Shown one piece after another: positions 25,285-33,819 of a DNA stretch of 64,000 nucleotides (the first letter of the stretch is position 1; every line of letters starts with the position of its first letter). The notes under the pieces were generated by a model. That model made no database searches, was not told the DNA's origin, and saw nothing but the letters and a program-made list of their open reading frames with translations. A program made the position numbers and the translations under genes. Source of the stretch: Treponema sp. UBA3813 (lineage in GTDB: Bacteria; Spirochaetota; Spirochaetia; Treponematales; Treponemataceae); contig DFEB01000078.1 of NCBI GenBank assembly GCA_002368605.1, positions 27,261 to 91,260 of the forward strand, written 5' to 3'.

Positions 25285-26454
25285 ATGAATACTAGACCAG
25301 ACAGACTTTCAAAATCAATGCAGAATATTCCGCCGTCGGGCATCCGTAAGTTTTTTGAGATGCTCATCGGCCATGACGATGTAATTTCCCTTTCGGTGGG
25401 CGAGCCGGACTTTCCTACGCCCTGGGTTATCCGCGAGGAAGCCTACTATCATCTTGAAAAAGGTCACACTTCTTACACATCAAACTGGGGCCTGATTGAG
25501 CTTCGTGAAGAAATCGCCAAATACATGGAGCGCTACCAGCTTTACTACAATCCCAAGAACGAGATTTTGATTACCGTGGGTGCCAGCGAGGGCGTTGACG
25601 CGGTTTTGCGGGCAATTTTGAATCCCGGAGATGAAATCATCGTGGTTCAGCCCTGTTATGTAAACTACACGCCGCTTGCCGAGCTTACGGGGGCAAAAGT
25701 CGTTCCAATCGACACCAGCGTAAACGGATTTTACCCTACGGCAGAGCAGATTGAAAAGGCAATCACTCCCAAAACAAAGTGCGTAATGATGTGTTCGCCC
25801 AACAATCCTACGGGAACCATGATTCCAAAGGAAGAGCTTGAAAAAATCGCCAAAGTCGTGGTCAAAAATCAGATTTGGTGCATTTCTGACGAGATTTACT
25901 GCGAGCTTGCCTACGATGACGCAAAGCACACATCAGTGGGTTCTTTCCCCGGCATGAAGGATTACGCCATTATCCTCAACGGATTCTCAAAATCTTTCGC
26001 AATGACAGGCTGGCGAATCGGCTATATTGCCGCTCCCGCAGAAGTCCTTGCTCAAATCGTAAAATTGCACGGCTACAACACAATCTGCGCCCCGATTTTC
26101 AGCCAGTACGCGGCAGTCGAGGGCTTGAAGCACGGCTGGAAAGATGTTGAGAAAATGCGGGTCTCTTACCAGCAGAGGCGAAATCTCATGTACAAGGCTT
26201 TCTGTGACATGGGGCTTGAAGTTCCTGAGCCGACCGGAGCCTTCTACATGTTCCCCAGCATCAAAAATCTCGGTATTTCCAGCGAAGAATTCGCCACTCA
26301 GCTTTTCCAGAAGCACAATGTTGCCGTCGTTCCGGGAAGCGTATTTGGTCTTGGCGGCGAGGGGCATATCCGCTGCTGTTACGCCACCGCCGTGGACAAA
26401 ATGAAGGTCGCCCTGGACAGAATCGCTGAGTTTGTCGAAGAATTAAGGAAATAG
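25285..26454 (+). CDS. Class I/II pyridoxal-phosphate aminotransferase
   Basis: A 389-residue fold-type I aminotransferase. PLP-binding Lys lies in NGFSKSFAMTGWRIGY (around residue 234), with CSPNNPTGTM and SDEIYCELAY as the Asn and Asp/Tyr cofactor contacts and an Arg near the C-terminus (HIRCCYA) for the substrate carboxylate. Best match is the PatA-like aspartate/aromatic/alanine transaminase group. Coupled to the Lrp regulator and downstream of hisG-hisB, it could in principle fill the histidinol-phosphate step, but its sequence style is not HisC. Confidence 0.88.
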   Translation: MNTRPDRLSKSMQNIPPSGIRKFFEMLIGHDDVISLSVGEPDFPTPWVIREEAYYHLEKGHTSYTSNWGLIELREEIAKYMERYQLYYNPKNEILITVGASEGVDAVLRAILNPGDEIIVVQPCYVNYTPLAELTGAKVVPIDTSVNGFYPTAEQIEKAITPKTKCVMMCSPNNPTGTMIPKEELEKIAKVVVKNQIWCISDEIYCELAYDDAKHTSVGSFPGMKDYAIILNGFSKSFAMTGWRIGYIAAPAEVLAQIVKLHGYNTICAPIFSQYAAVEGLKHGWKDVEKMRVSYQQRRNLMYKAFCDMGLEVPEPTGAFYMFPSIKNLGISSEEFATQLFQKHNVAVVPGSVFGLGGEGHIRCCYATAVDKMKVALDRIAEFVEELRK

Positions 26455-26481
26455 GCATTTTTTGCCGATAATAAAGGCGAT

Positions 26482-27810
26482 ATGAGTAATTTAATTGCTG
26501 TTGTTATCATTGTGGCATTTGGTGCAATTGTCGTTTCTTTTGCCACCAGAAAAAAGTCTGGGAAGAAGGGCAAACAGAAGACTCGTGCCCAGATTATAAA
26601 AGAATCTACTCGTAAACTTGCTCAGGATCCTCACAATGCGGACGCACTCATTGCGCTTGGAGATTTATATTATAATGAGCGTGCCTGGGATAAGGCATTT
26701 CCGATTTATGAAACTCAGATGGGAATCGCTCCTGCTCATAGAGAAATTGATATTTTCAAGGCATCGCTCCGTCAGGGAATTTGTGCTGTTAAATTAGAAA
26801 AAATTCCAGAATCATTTAAGGGATTGAGCGCAGCGGCTCAGATAAATCCAAATGATTTTGAAGTGAATTATTATCTTGGTGTTGCTTTTTATAAAAACAA
26901 TGAATTTGAAAAAGCCGTGCCAAGATTCAAAAAAGCCGTTGTTGTAAAACCAGAAGCAAGTGGAATTAACTCTCCGCTTGGACTGGCTCTTTATAAAGCT
27001 AAGCATTACAAAGAGTCTTTGCCGTATTTAAAGCGTGCCCTTGATGAAAATCCAGAAAATAAAGAGGCTCTTTTTGCCATGGCTGATGGCATGAATGAAA
27101 GCGGATATGGTGAAAAAGCAATCAAAGTCTTTATGCACTTGCGTCCAGATCCTGAATTTGGCGCAAAAGCTTGTCTTGCAGCCGGAATTTTCCATCTTAA
27201 AATGGGGCAACCAGATAAAGCTGTTCAGGATTTTGAAATCGGTCTCAAGCATCAAAATGCAACTCCTGAGATTGCGATAGAAACTCGCTATCGTTTGGCT
27301 AATGCTCATTTCGCGATGAAGGCAATTGGAAAAGGAATAGGTTATTTGCAGGAGATTCAGGCAGTCAATCCGCAGTATAAAGATGTTCCTCAATTGCTTT
27401 CTAGATATTCGGAATTAAATCAAAATAAGAACCTTCAGACCTATCTCATGGCAAGTTCAAGCGATTTTGTTGCGCTTTGCCGTCGAATCGTCATGAAATA
27501 TTATCAGCGTGTTGTTGCAAAAATCATTGATATATCAGTTAAACCTGAAAATGTTGAGATTTTGATGAACATCGACTTTGTACGCTCAGAGGAAACTCAT
27601 ATTTTCCGTTTTTACCGAACAACTGGTGCAGTAGCTGATTTGTATGTCCGTGAATTCCATGCTCGTGTCTCAGAGGCTAAAGCGGATAAGGGCGTGTGTA
27701 TTACGGCAGGCTTGTTTAGCGAAGAAGGTCGCAAATATGCAGAAGGCCGCCCTATCGATTTGGTAGATAAGAACGGCCTTGTTAAGATTTTAAAGAAGAT
27801 TGACAGCTAG
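26482..27810 (+). CDS. TPR protein with degenerate Mrr-nuclease-like C-terminus
   Basis: A 442-residue protein: an N-terminal membrane helix (residues 4-21), a basic linker, about seven tetratricopeptide repeats (residues 45-300), and a ~110-residue C-terminal domain. That end reads YVREFHARVSEAKADKGVCI and TAGLFSEEGRKYAEGRPIDL, which follows the late half of Mrr-type restriction-endonuclease domains (REF...ADKGV.ITTG.FTEEA..YA...I.LID). The catalytic strand, normally Q-x-K, reads IFRFYRTTG, so nuclease activity is unlikely. ATG 26482 has no ribosome site; GATAAT stands ten bases upstream. The TPR and membrane anchor suggest a scaffold. Confidence 0.75.
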   Translation: MSNLIAVVIIVAFGAIVVSFATRKKSGKKGKQKTRAQIIKESTRKLAQDPHNADALIALGDLYYNERAWDKAFPIYETQMGIAPAHREIDIFKASLRQGICAVKLEKIPESFKGLSAAAQINPNDFEVNYYLGVAFYKNNEFEKAVPRFKKAVVVKPEASGINSPLGLALYKAKHYKESLPYLKRALDENPENKEALFAMADGMNESGYGEKAIKVFMHLRPDPEFGAKACLAAGIFHLKMGQPDKAVQDFEIGLKHQNATPEIAIETRYRLANAHFAMKAIGKGIGYLQEIQAVNPQYKDVPQLLSRYSELNQNKNLQTYLMASSSDFVALCRRIVMKYYQRVVAKIIDISVKPENVEILMNIDFVRSEETHIFRFYRTTGAVADLYVREFHARVSEAKADKGVCITAGLFSEEGRKYAEGRPIDLVDKNGLVKILKKIDS

Positions 27811-27813
27811 CTT

Positions 27814-28710
27814 TTAACGAATCTTTTCGATTTTTTCGTGCTGCTCGTCAAATATCTCCATGATATGATCGATGACCTTTTGCTTGGGATCTGCTTCGTC
27901 GGCAGGAAGTGAAGCCAAATAGTCTTTACGGAACTGTTTACAATCAATAACAGGGCTTGCGCCAAAAATCTGGACGGCTGGCTCAATCAAGTCTGCCAGC
28001 ATGTCGTCTGGATTGTTCATATCGATGGTGAGGGCGCTTCCGTTAATCGTAACCAAAATCATGACATCAAACATTCGCAAGTAAGAGTCGATTTCTCGGA
28101 GGCCTCGTTTTGTCTCTGGATGGCCAGGTCGGTAGCGGGTTCCGCTGGGGAAGACCAAGATGACTTCACCGTCTCGCTTGCATTTGTCCATAGCGCGCAT
28201 TGCGGCCAGGTTAATCGTGCGGGCGCGTTTTTCTTCTTCGAGTTTTTCTTCTTCGGTCTGAGCTTTTTCTTCAGCCTTTGTGAGCGAGCGGGTGGGGTAA
28301 ATGACGACTCGCGTAAAACTTTCTGCAAAGGCGCGGACAAGGGGATTTGCCTCGTTGAGTTTCATTCCTGCGATTGCGACGATTCGTTTTGAAAGGTCTT
28401 TGCCTTCCTCGCCCAAATCATGCTCCAGAAGATAGCAGAGAGCGGGCAAGTCAGTGTTTGAGTAGTGCTCCATGAGAATGAGACCGTGCTTGCCAGATTT
28501 GACCGCATCTAAAAAAGCGCGGAAATTTTCTTTGCCTTCAAGACGGCTTCCTTCCGCCATATTGTCCTCAACGAGCTTGTCCATAAATTTGCGCGTCTGG
28601 GGATTTTCTTTTTGATAAACATTCGTCTCATCGATTTTGGCCGCTGCAACCGAAAGATTTGCCAGCGACTTGAACATGTCAGCGTATTTTTCACGAATTG
28701 AAAGTGCCAT
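27814..28710 (-). CDS. Glycerol-3-phosphate / 1-acylglycerol-phosphate acyltransferase-like protein
   Basis: A 298-residue acyltransferase of the PlsB/PlsC superfamily for phospholipid synthesis. The catalytic HX4D motif is HYSNTD in LMEHYSNTDLPALCYLL, followed by the substrate motif VFPSGTRYRPG, which corresponds to FPEGTRS. No strong membrane helix is visible, fitting the soluble glycerol-3-phosphate acyltransferase group. A highly charged insert TEEEKLEEEKRARTIN lies between the motifs. ATG at 28710 is preceded by GAGGAAAC; a longer frame to 28767 is not supported. It converges on the TPR gene with only three bases between stops. Confidence 0.82.
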   Translation of the reverse strand: MALSIREKYADMFKSLANLSVAAAKIDETNVYQKENPQTRKFMDKLVEDNMAEGSRLEGKENFRAFLDAVKSGKHGLILMEHYSNTDLPALCYLLEHDLGEEGKDLSKRIVAIAGMKLNEANPLVRAFAESFTRVVIYPTRSLTKAEEKAQTEEEKLEEEKRARTINLAAMRAMDKCKRDGEVILVFPSGTRYRPGHPETKRGLREIDSYLRMFDVMILVTINGSALTIDMNNPDDMLADLIEPAVQIFGASPVIDCKQFRKDYLASLPADEADPKQKVIDHIMEIFDEQHEKIEKIR

Positions 28711-28785
28711 AGTTTCCTCTATAAATGTAGTAATCTCTATTTTAAGTCCTAGAAGAGAATTTAGCAAGTTGTTAGAATCATTTAT

Positions 28786-29700
28786 ATGGAAATCAAAAGA
28801 GTTACGATGATTGGCGTTGGTGCCGTGGGTGCGGTGCTTGCCTCAAAATTAACCGGCTATCTCGGAAAAGAGAATGTGGAATGTCTGGCGGACGGTGAGC
28901 GAAAGGCGCGTTATGAGCGGGACGGAATCTTCTTGAACGGCGAAAAACAGGATTTTAAATTCGTAGAAAGCTCAAATGCCCGTGAAAGCGATTTAATCAT
29001 CATTGCGACAAAGAATTTACAGCTGAATCAGGCGATGGAAATGATGAAAAAGGCTTGCGGAAAAAAGACTTTGATTCTCTCGGTTTTGAACGGAATCCAG
29101 AGCGAGCGGGAAATTGCGAAAGTCTACGGCGAGGAAAACCTGCTCTACGGATTCGTAATCAGCCTTAACTCTATCCATGAAGGAAAGAATGTCCTTTGCT
29201 CTGACTTCGGAACTGTGGTCTTTGGCGAAAAAAATAATGCTAAAAACGAGCGGACACAGGCTTTGTGCGAGCTTTTTGAAAAATCAGGGATGCGCTACAA
29301 AAATCCCGATGACATTCATTTTGAAATGTGGAAGAAATTCTTCATAAATACGGTTTTCAACACTCTCTCAGCCATTACCCGTTCTCCCTATGGAGGATTT
29401 AAGTATGAGGTCATGCAGAATCTGGCCCGGAAAGTGGGAGATGAATTCCTTCGAGTGGCAAAAGCAGAGGGAATTACGCTGCCGGAGACGATTTGTGAGG
29501 ACGCAATCAATATGATGTGTCACCATGACAGCAAGGGAAAAACGAGTATGCTTCAGGATATGGAAGCGGGCCGCAAGAGCGAGAATGACTTTTTCTGCGG
29601 AACGATTGTCCGTCTTGCAAAATCTCACGGAATTTCAACGCCTTATTGCGAATTTTTAAGGGATTTAATCGAGGGAAGCGAATCTGTAAGAAATATCTGA
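28786..29700 (+). CDS. panE: 2-dehydropantoate 2-reductase
   Basis: A 304-residue NADPH-dependent ketopantoate reductase of pantothenate/CoA synthesis. The Rossmann loop is MIGVGAVGAVLASKLTGYLG; the family motif around the catalytic Lys appears as WKKFFINTVFNTLSAITRSP, and the C-terminal domain includes SMLQDMEAGRKSENDFFCG with the substrate-binding Glu/Asn pattern. No ribosome site is present; TAGAAT is seven bases before the ATG. It is divergent from the acyltransferase gene. Some family members act on other ketoacids. Confidence 0.88.
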   Translation: MEIKRVTMIGVGAVGAVLASKLTGYLGKENVECLADGERKARYERDGIFLNGEKQDFKFVESSNARESDLIIIATKNLQLNQAMEMMKKACGKKTLILSVLNGIQSEREIAKVYGEENLLYGFVISLNSIHEGKNVLCSDFGTVVFGEKNNAKNERTQALCELFEKSGMRYKNPDDIHFEMWKKFFINTVFNTLSAITRSPYGGFKYEVMQNLARKVGDEFLRVAKAEGITLPETICEDAINMMCHHDSKGKTSMLQDMEAGRKSENDFFCGTIVRLAKSHGISTPYCEFLRDLIEGSESVRNI

Positions 29701-29827
29701 AAATGATGTATAAAGAAAAATCGCTTTTGTTCCATTGCACTCAGGCTAATCGAACGAGCAAGCCTTGCGCCATATCCTGTCGAACTTGAATTCTTTTTAG
29801 ATTTTCACTAAGATAGAATCCGATTTT

Positions 29828-29900
29828 GGGGGCGTAGCTCATCTGGTAGAGCATTTGGTTCGCAATCAAAGGGTGGTCGGTTCGAGTCCGATCGTCTCCA
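29828..29900 (+). tRNA. tRNA-Ala (anticodon CGC)
   Basis: A complete 73-base cloverleaf: acceptor GGGGGCG/CGTCTCC, D-arm GCTC...GAGC, anticodon stem TTTGG/TCAAA with loop TTCGCAA giving anticodon CGC, and T-arm GTCGG/CCGAT with TTCGAGT loop. The acceptor carries the G3-U70 wobble pair that identifies alanine tRNAs. CCA is not encoded. Confidence 0.95.
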
Positions 29901-29901
29901 C

Positions 29902-29933
29902 AAAGTTCCGCAAAAACAGCGGAACTTTTTTTG
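29902..29933 (+). terminator. Terminator after tRNA-Ala
   Basis: A 10-bp stem AAAGTTCCGC/GCGGAACTTT with a 7-base loop and T tract, starting two bases after the tRNA. Confidence 0.9.
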
Positions 29934-29947
29934 TTTTAAACGAGATT

Positions 29948-30454
29948 TTAGAGCTTCATCAGACAGTTATGCTCTAAATCAATTATTCGCTGGTTTCTGC
30001 TACCGCGGAAATTAAGTGTGAGGTCTCTCTGGCTTTCGATGTAGGGGCCATCAACAAGAACATCTATGCAGGCCAACATTCGGTTAGTAAAGGCCGTGTG
30101 CTTGCGTCCGTCCGCGGGGAGCAAATCTTTGTCGTAGATATAGCCTGTGTAGCACCAGATATTTTTTTTTGGAAAGGCTTTTTTTACTGTTTCGAGAAAT
30201 GGTGCGAGCACTTCTTGATTTTCTTCTTCAAAAGGCTCGCCTCCTAATACGGTTAGCCCATCGATATATGATGGAGCAAGCGCATCGAGAATTTCCATTT
30301 CTGTCATTTCAGTAAAGATATTGCCGAATTTAAAATCCCAGGTAATCTGATTGTGACAACCTTTACAGTGATTCCGACAGCCTGAGACGAAGAGAGAAAC
30401 TCTTACGCCTAGACCGTTGGCAATATCTGTTTTTTTAATTGTTCCGTAATACAT
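29948..30454 (-). CDS. nrdG: Anaerobic ribonucleotide reductase activating enzyme
   Basis: A 168-residue radical-SAM enzyme that installs the glycyl radical on NrdD. The iron-sulfur motif C-x3-C-x2-C is seen in GCRNHCKGCHNQITW (residues ~30-42), and GLTVLGGEPFEEEN contains the GGE SAM-binding motif. It lies 12 bases downstream of nrdD on the same strand and is certainly co-transcribed. No strong ribosome site is seen before the ATG, suggesting translational coupling. Confidence 0.95.
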   Translation of the reverse strand: MYYGTIKKTDIANGLGVRVSLFVSGCRNHCKGCHNQITWDFKFGNIFTEMTEMEILDALAPSYIDGLTVLGGEPFEEENQEVLAPFLETVKKAFPKKNIWCYTGYIYDKDLLPADGRKHTAFTNRMLACIDVLVDGPYIESQRDLTLNFRGSRNQRIIDLEHNCLMKL

Positions 30455-30466
30455 GGACGCCTTCGT

Positions 30467-32644
30467 TTACAAGTGGAGAACGCGCTCCTTGATTTCTTGC
30501 GTGCGACCCTGATTCCAGTATTGTGTGCCGATGTAACCGCAAGTGCGGCGAGCGACATTCATTGTTGCCTGATCCTTGTTGCCGCAGTTGGGGCATTGCC
30601 AGATCAGTTTGTTGTCGCTGTCGGTGACGATTTGAATTTCACCTGTATAACCACATTTCTGGCAGCAGTCAGATTTTGTGTTGAGCTCGGCGTACATGAT
30701 GTTCTCGTAAATGTGTTTGAGAAGAGTCATAACAGCCGGAATGTTGTTCTCCATGTTTGGAACTTCAACATAGCTTACCGCACCGCCCGGAGAAAGCTCC
30801 TGGAACTGGCTTTCAAAGGTGAGCTTTGAGAAAGCGTCCATTGGTTCAGTAACATGAACATGGTAACTATTCGTGATGTAGTTTTTGTCGGTAACGCCCT
30901 TGATTTCGCCAAATCGCTTTTTAAGGCATTTTGCGAATTTGTATGTCGTTGACTCAAGAGGAGTGCCGTAGAGAGAGAATGCGATGTTTGAAGCAGCCTT
31001 CCACTCTGCACATTTTGCGTTGAGGTGTTTCATGATTTCGATTGCAAAGGGCGTTGCGTCAGGGTCAGTGTGGGGCTTTCCTGTCATGTAGCGAACGCAC
31101 TCACACAAGCCTGCATAGCCCAAAGAAATCGTTGAGTAACCGCCAAAGAGCAGTTTGTCGATTGTCTCACCTTTTTCGAGGCGGGCAAGGGCTCCGTGCT
31201 GCCAGAGGATTGGAGCCACATCGCTTGGAGTGCCGAGCAATCGCTGGTGACGGCGCATAAGTGCCTTGTGGCAGAGTTCAAGACGCTGATCGAAAATTTC
31301 CCAGAAGACCTTGTAGTCGCCGCCAGAAGAGCAAGCCACATCGACCAAGTTGATTGTGACGACGCCCTGATTGAAGCGGCCGTAATATTTTGGTTTGCCA
31401 TGCTCGTCGAGATATGGTGTGAGGAATGAGCGGCAGCCCATGCAAGGATAACAGTTTCCTTTGCCGTTTGCATCGACTTTAAGCTCAAGCATCTTTTTTT
31501 CGGAAATGTAGTCCGGAACCAGGCGGCGGGCCGTACATTTTGCGGCAAGTTCTGTGAGTGAATAATATTTTGAGCCCGGTTCAATGTTATCAGGTTCGAG
31601 GACATAGATGAGTTTTGGGAATGCCGGCGTGACCCAGAAGCCCTTTTCGTTTTTTACGCCCTGGTATCGCTGTTTGAGCATTTCCTCAATAATCATTGCA
31701 AGGTCGGCTTTTTCCTGCTCGCTTTTTGCTTCGTTGAGATACATGAAGACAGTGATGAAAGGAGACTGACCGTTTGTTGTCATGAGGGTGACGACCTGAT
31801 ACTGGATTGTCTGAACACCTCTTTTGATTTCGTCCTTGAGCCGCATTTCAACGATTTTGTTGAACTGGTCATCGCTGAATTTAACGCCTGTCTGCTCTTC
31901 AATTTTTTCGGTTTCACGCATGATTTTGCGTCGGCTTACTTCAACGAAGGGAGCGAGGTGGGTGAGGGAGATAGACTGACCGCCGTACTGGCTAGAAGCT
32001 ACCTGAGCGATAATCTGTGTGGCGATGTTACATGCCGTTGAGAAAGAGTGAGGCGTATCGATTTTTGTGCCTGAAATGACAGTGCCGTTCTGCAGCATGT
32101 CTTCGAGGTTGACCAAATCGCAGTTATGCATGTGCTGGGCGAAATAGTCTGCATCGTGGAAGTGAATGATTCCCTCTTCGTGAGCCTTTACGATATCTTC
32201 ATCCAGCAAGAATCGTTTAGTGATGTCTTTTGAGACTTCACCTGCCATATAATCGCGCTGAACCGAAACGACGGTTGAGTTTTTGTTGGAATTTTCCTGT
32301 TTAACTTCCTCGTTGTTACATTCGAGAAGAGAAAGAATCTGTGAGTCAGTTGAGTTTGCCCGGCGCATGAGCTGATGCTGGTAGCGGTAAGTGATGTATT
32401 TTTTTGCAATGTCGAATGCGCTTGCTTTCATGATGGCCTTTTCGACCAAATCCTGAATAGCTTCGACATTCATCTCGTGATTTTCAGCAGCACATTGTTT
32501 TTCGATTGATTCTGCAATGCTTGTGATTGTTGCAGAGCTCATCTGTTCCGACGGTGGAACTTCTTTGTTCGCTTTTGAAATAGCCGTAATGATTTTGTTG
32601 ATGTCAAATACGACTTCTTCACCGTTGCGTTTGATAATTTTCAT
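30467..32644 (-). CDS. nrdD: Anaerobic ribonucleoside-triphosphate reductase
   Basis: A 725-residue class III reductase making deoxynucleotides under anoxia. The N-terminal ATP-cone (MKIIKRNGEEVVFDINKII, residues 1-90) gives allosteric control. The catalytic barrel contains the thiyl-radical Cys region, and the C-terminus has a zinc site (CCQKCGY...CPNCGN) and the glycyl-radical motif RRTCGYIGTQYW. ATG 32644 has GGAGGGG upstream, so the longer frame to 32713 is rejected. Expression is probably governed by NrdR through the box at 32768-32783. Confidence 0.97.
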   Translation of the reverse strand: MKIIKRNGEEVVFDINKIITAISKANKEVPPSEQMSSATITSIAESIEKQCAAENHEMNVEAIQDLVEKAIMKASAFDIAKKYITYRYQHQLMRRANSTDSQILSLLECNNEEVKQENSNKNSTVVSVQRDYMAGEVSKDITKRFLLDEDIVKAHEEGIIHFHDADYFAQHMHNCDLVNLEDMLQNGTVISGTKIDTPHSFSTACNIATQIIAQVASSQYGGQSISLTHLAPFVEVSRRKIMRETEKIEEQTGVKFSDDQFNKIVEMRLKDEIKRGVQTIQYQVVTLMTTNGQSPFITVFMYLNEAKSEQEKADLAMIIEEMLKQRYQGVKNEKGFWVTPAFPKLIYVLEPDNIEPGSKYYSLTELAAKCTARRLVPDYISEKKMLELKVDANGKGNCYPCMGCRSFLTPYLDEHGKPKYYGRFNQGVVTINLVDVACSSGGDYKVFWEIFDQRLELCHKALMRRHQRLLGTPSDVAPILWQHGALARLEKGETIDKLLFGGYSTISLGYAGLCECVRYMTGKPHTDPDATPFAIEIMKHLNAKCAEWKAASNIAFSLYGTPLESTTYKFAKCLKKRFGEIKGVTDKNYITNSYHVHVTEPMDAFSKLTFESQFQELSPGGAVSYVEVPNMENNIPAVMTLLKHIYENIMYAELNTKSDCCQKCGYTGEIQIVTDSDNKLIWQCPNCGNKDQATMNVARRTCGYIGTQYWNQGRTQEIKERVLHL

Positions 32645-32767
32645 GTCGTTTCCCCTCCAATGACTTACATGATAATGATTTGCGATTTTTTTTATTTTTT
32701 TCGCAAAAAACACTTGACATTTTGGAAAATCTCATAGTGTTTCTTGCTGTAATTATCGGTTGAAAAG

Positions 32768-32783
32768 ACACTATCTGTAGTGT
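32768..32783 (-). promoter_or_regulatory. NrdR box upstream of nrdD-nrdG
   Basis: ACACTATCTGTAGTGT is a good match to the 16-bp NrdR box, lying 124 bases before the nrdD start. A half-site ACACTAT with a distant AGTGT is nearer the gene (about 32709-32742). Paired boxes are usual for NrdR. The rest of the 355-base gap up to 32999 is A+T rich and holds only the promoter of the next operon. Confidence 0.75.
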
Positions 32784-32933
32784 TTTCTTTCTTAATTAAC
32801 AAAATCATAGATTCGCAATCGTTTTATGTCAATCCATTTTTTGCAGAAAGTCGAAAAAATCAAAATCATGTCTGTTTTGTCTAATCAAGTGCAAAATGAA
32901 GGGAAATGTAAAAATATCTGAAAAAGTTAGCAT

Positions 32934-32995
32934 TTGACAACAAAGGTTAGATTTAGTATATTTTTATTACGATAACAAAAATTAGACGAGACTAA
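32934..32995 (+). promoter_or_regulatory. Promoter and DtxR-like operator of the DUF3793-flavodoxin operon
   Basis: TTGACA (32934-32939), 17 bases, TATATT (32957-32962) form a strong promoter. Downstream at 32982-32995 lies TTAG-ACGAGA-CTAA, the same TTAG-N6-CTAA architecture as at 46014-46028. GTTAG copies also flank the -35 (about 32926 and 32946). Such TTAG/CTAA elements recall DtxR-family boxes, so metal-dependent repression is likely. Confidence 0.6.
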
Positions 32996-32999
32996 CAAA

Positions 33000-33422
33000 A
33001 TGAGTTTTGACGAGACGATAATCCACTGTTCTGCACCCGCTTTGTGCGGAATCAAACCGGCGAATCTTTTCTCAATGGACGCCGAAAGTTTTATGAAAGG
33101 TCGGAAAAAGCTTTTAAAATGGCAGGGAGATTTCTGCAAGTCAAAGCGATATTTCGTGCCGCTCAAAAAAGACGACTCTCGCTTTTTGTTCTTTGTCTAT
33201 GACCGCGAATTGCTGGAAAAAATCATTTCTTGTGCAGAAAATATCCGCTACTTGGAATCAAAAGGATATTCCTTTGAAAAGGGCCTGAACGGAATTCTCT
33301 GCGAGCTTTTGCACCGCCTTATGTACAAATCATGTAGTGAAACCTGCATGAAATGGCTCGATGAAGGACTGTCAGTTCCAGTCGTTGCCAAAAAATATTC
33401 AAATCAAAAAAAAGGAGCGTAA
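33000..33422 (+). CDS. DUF3793-family protein
   Basis: A 140-residue protein matching DUF3793: N-terminal IIHCSAPALCGIKPANLFSM, a basic stretch GRKKLLKWQGDFCKSKRYFV, and the end LLHRLMYKSCSETCMKWLDE. Function is unknown. In many anaerobes the family is encoded next to flavodoxin and iron-uptake genes. Cysteines at several positions could bind metal or a cofactor. It is followed after three bases by flavodoxin and preceded by a promoter with a DtxR-like operator, so an iron-starvation role is inferred. Confidence 0.8.
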   Translation: MSFDETIIHCSAPALCGIKPANLFSMDAESFMKGRKKLLKWQGDFCKSKRYFVPLKKDDSRFLFFVYDRELLEKIISCAENIRYLESKGYSFEKGLNGILCELLHRLMYKSCSETCMKWLDEGLSVPVVAKKYSNQKKGA

Positions 33423-33425
33423 AAT

Positions 33426-33818
33426 ATGGTAGCTATCGTATACGCATCAACAACAGGAAACACGGAGGCTCTTGCAAATGCCGCAAAAGAAGCAGCAGGC
33501 GCAGACGCATATTTCTCAACGGCAGATTCTGCTGACAGCGCGGAAGTTCTCAAGGCAGATTTGATTGCTTTGGGAAGCCCTGCAATGGGAGCAGAGCAGC
33601 TTGAGGATTCAATGGAATCATTCTATTCATCAATCGAGGGAAGTTTGAGCGGAAAAACAGTCGTTCTCTTCGGTTCTTATGACTGGGGCGACGGCGCTTT
33701 CCTTGAAGATTGGAAAGGCCGGCTTGAGGGAGCAGGCGCAAGTGTGAAAGCTGTCGTTAAAGCCCAGCTTACTCCAGATGACGCCGCTCTTTCAGAAATG
33801 AAAGCTGCAATCGCGTAA
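33426..33818 (+). CDS. Flavodoxin (short chain)
   Basis: A 130-residue FMN electron carrier. The phosphate-binding loop is YASTTGNTEALA near the N-terminus, the second FMN loop is ALGSPAMGAEQLE (about residue 58), and the third FGSYDWGDGAFLEDW (about residue 88) carries the aromatic flavin contacts. Flavodoxin replaces ferredoxin when iron is scarce, which fits the operator upstream. AAAGGAGCG precedes the ATG. It converges on the ammonia-lyase gene with a single base between stops. Confidence 0.93.
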   Translation: MVAIVYASTTGNTEALANAAKEAAGADAYFSTADSADSAEVLKADLIALGSPAMGAEQLEDSMESFYSSIEGSLSGKTVVLFGSYDWGDGAFLEDWKGRLEGAGASVKAVVKAQLTPDDAALSEMKAAIA

Positions 33819-33819
33819 G

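Noticed and set aside
29701-29827. A gene or second RNA between panE and tRNA-Ala
   Set aside because: No frame, hairpin or convincing promoter beyond a loose TAGAAT; probably only the tRNA promoter region.
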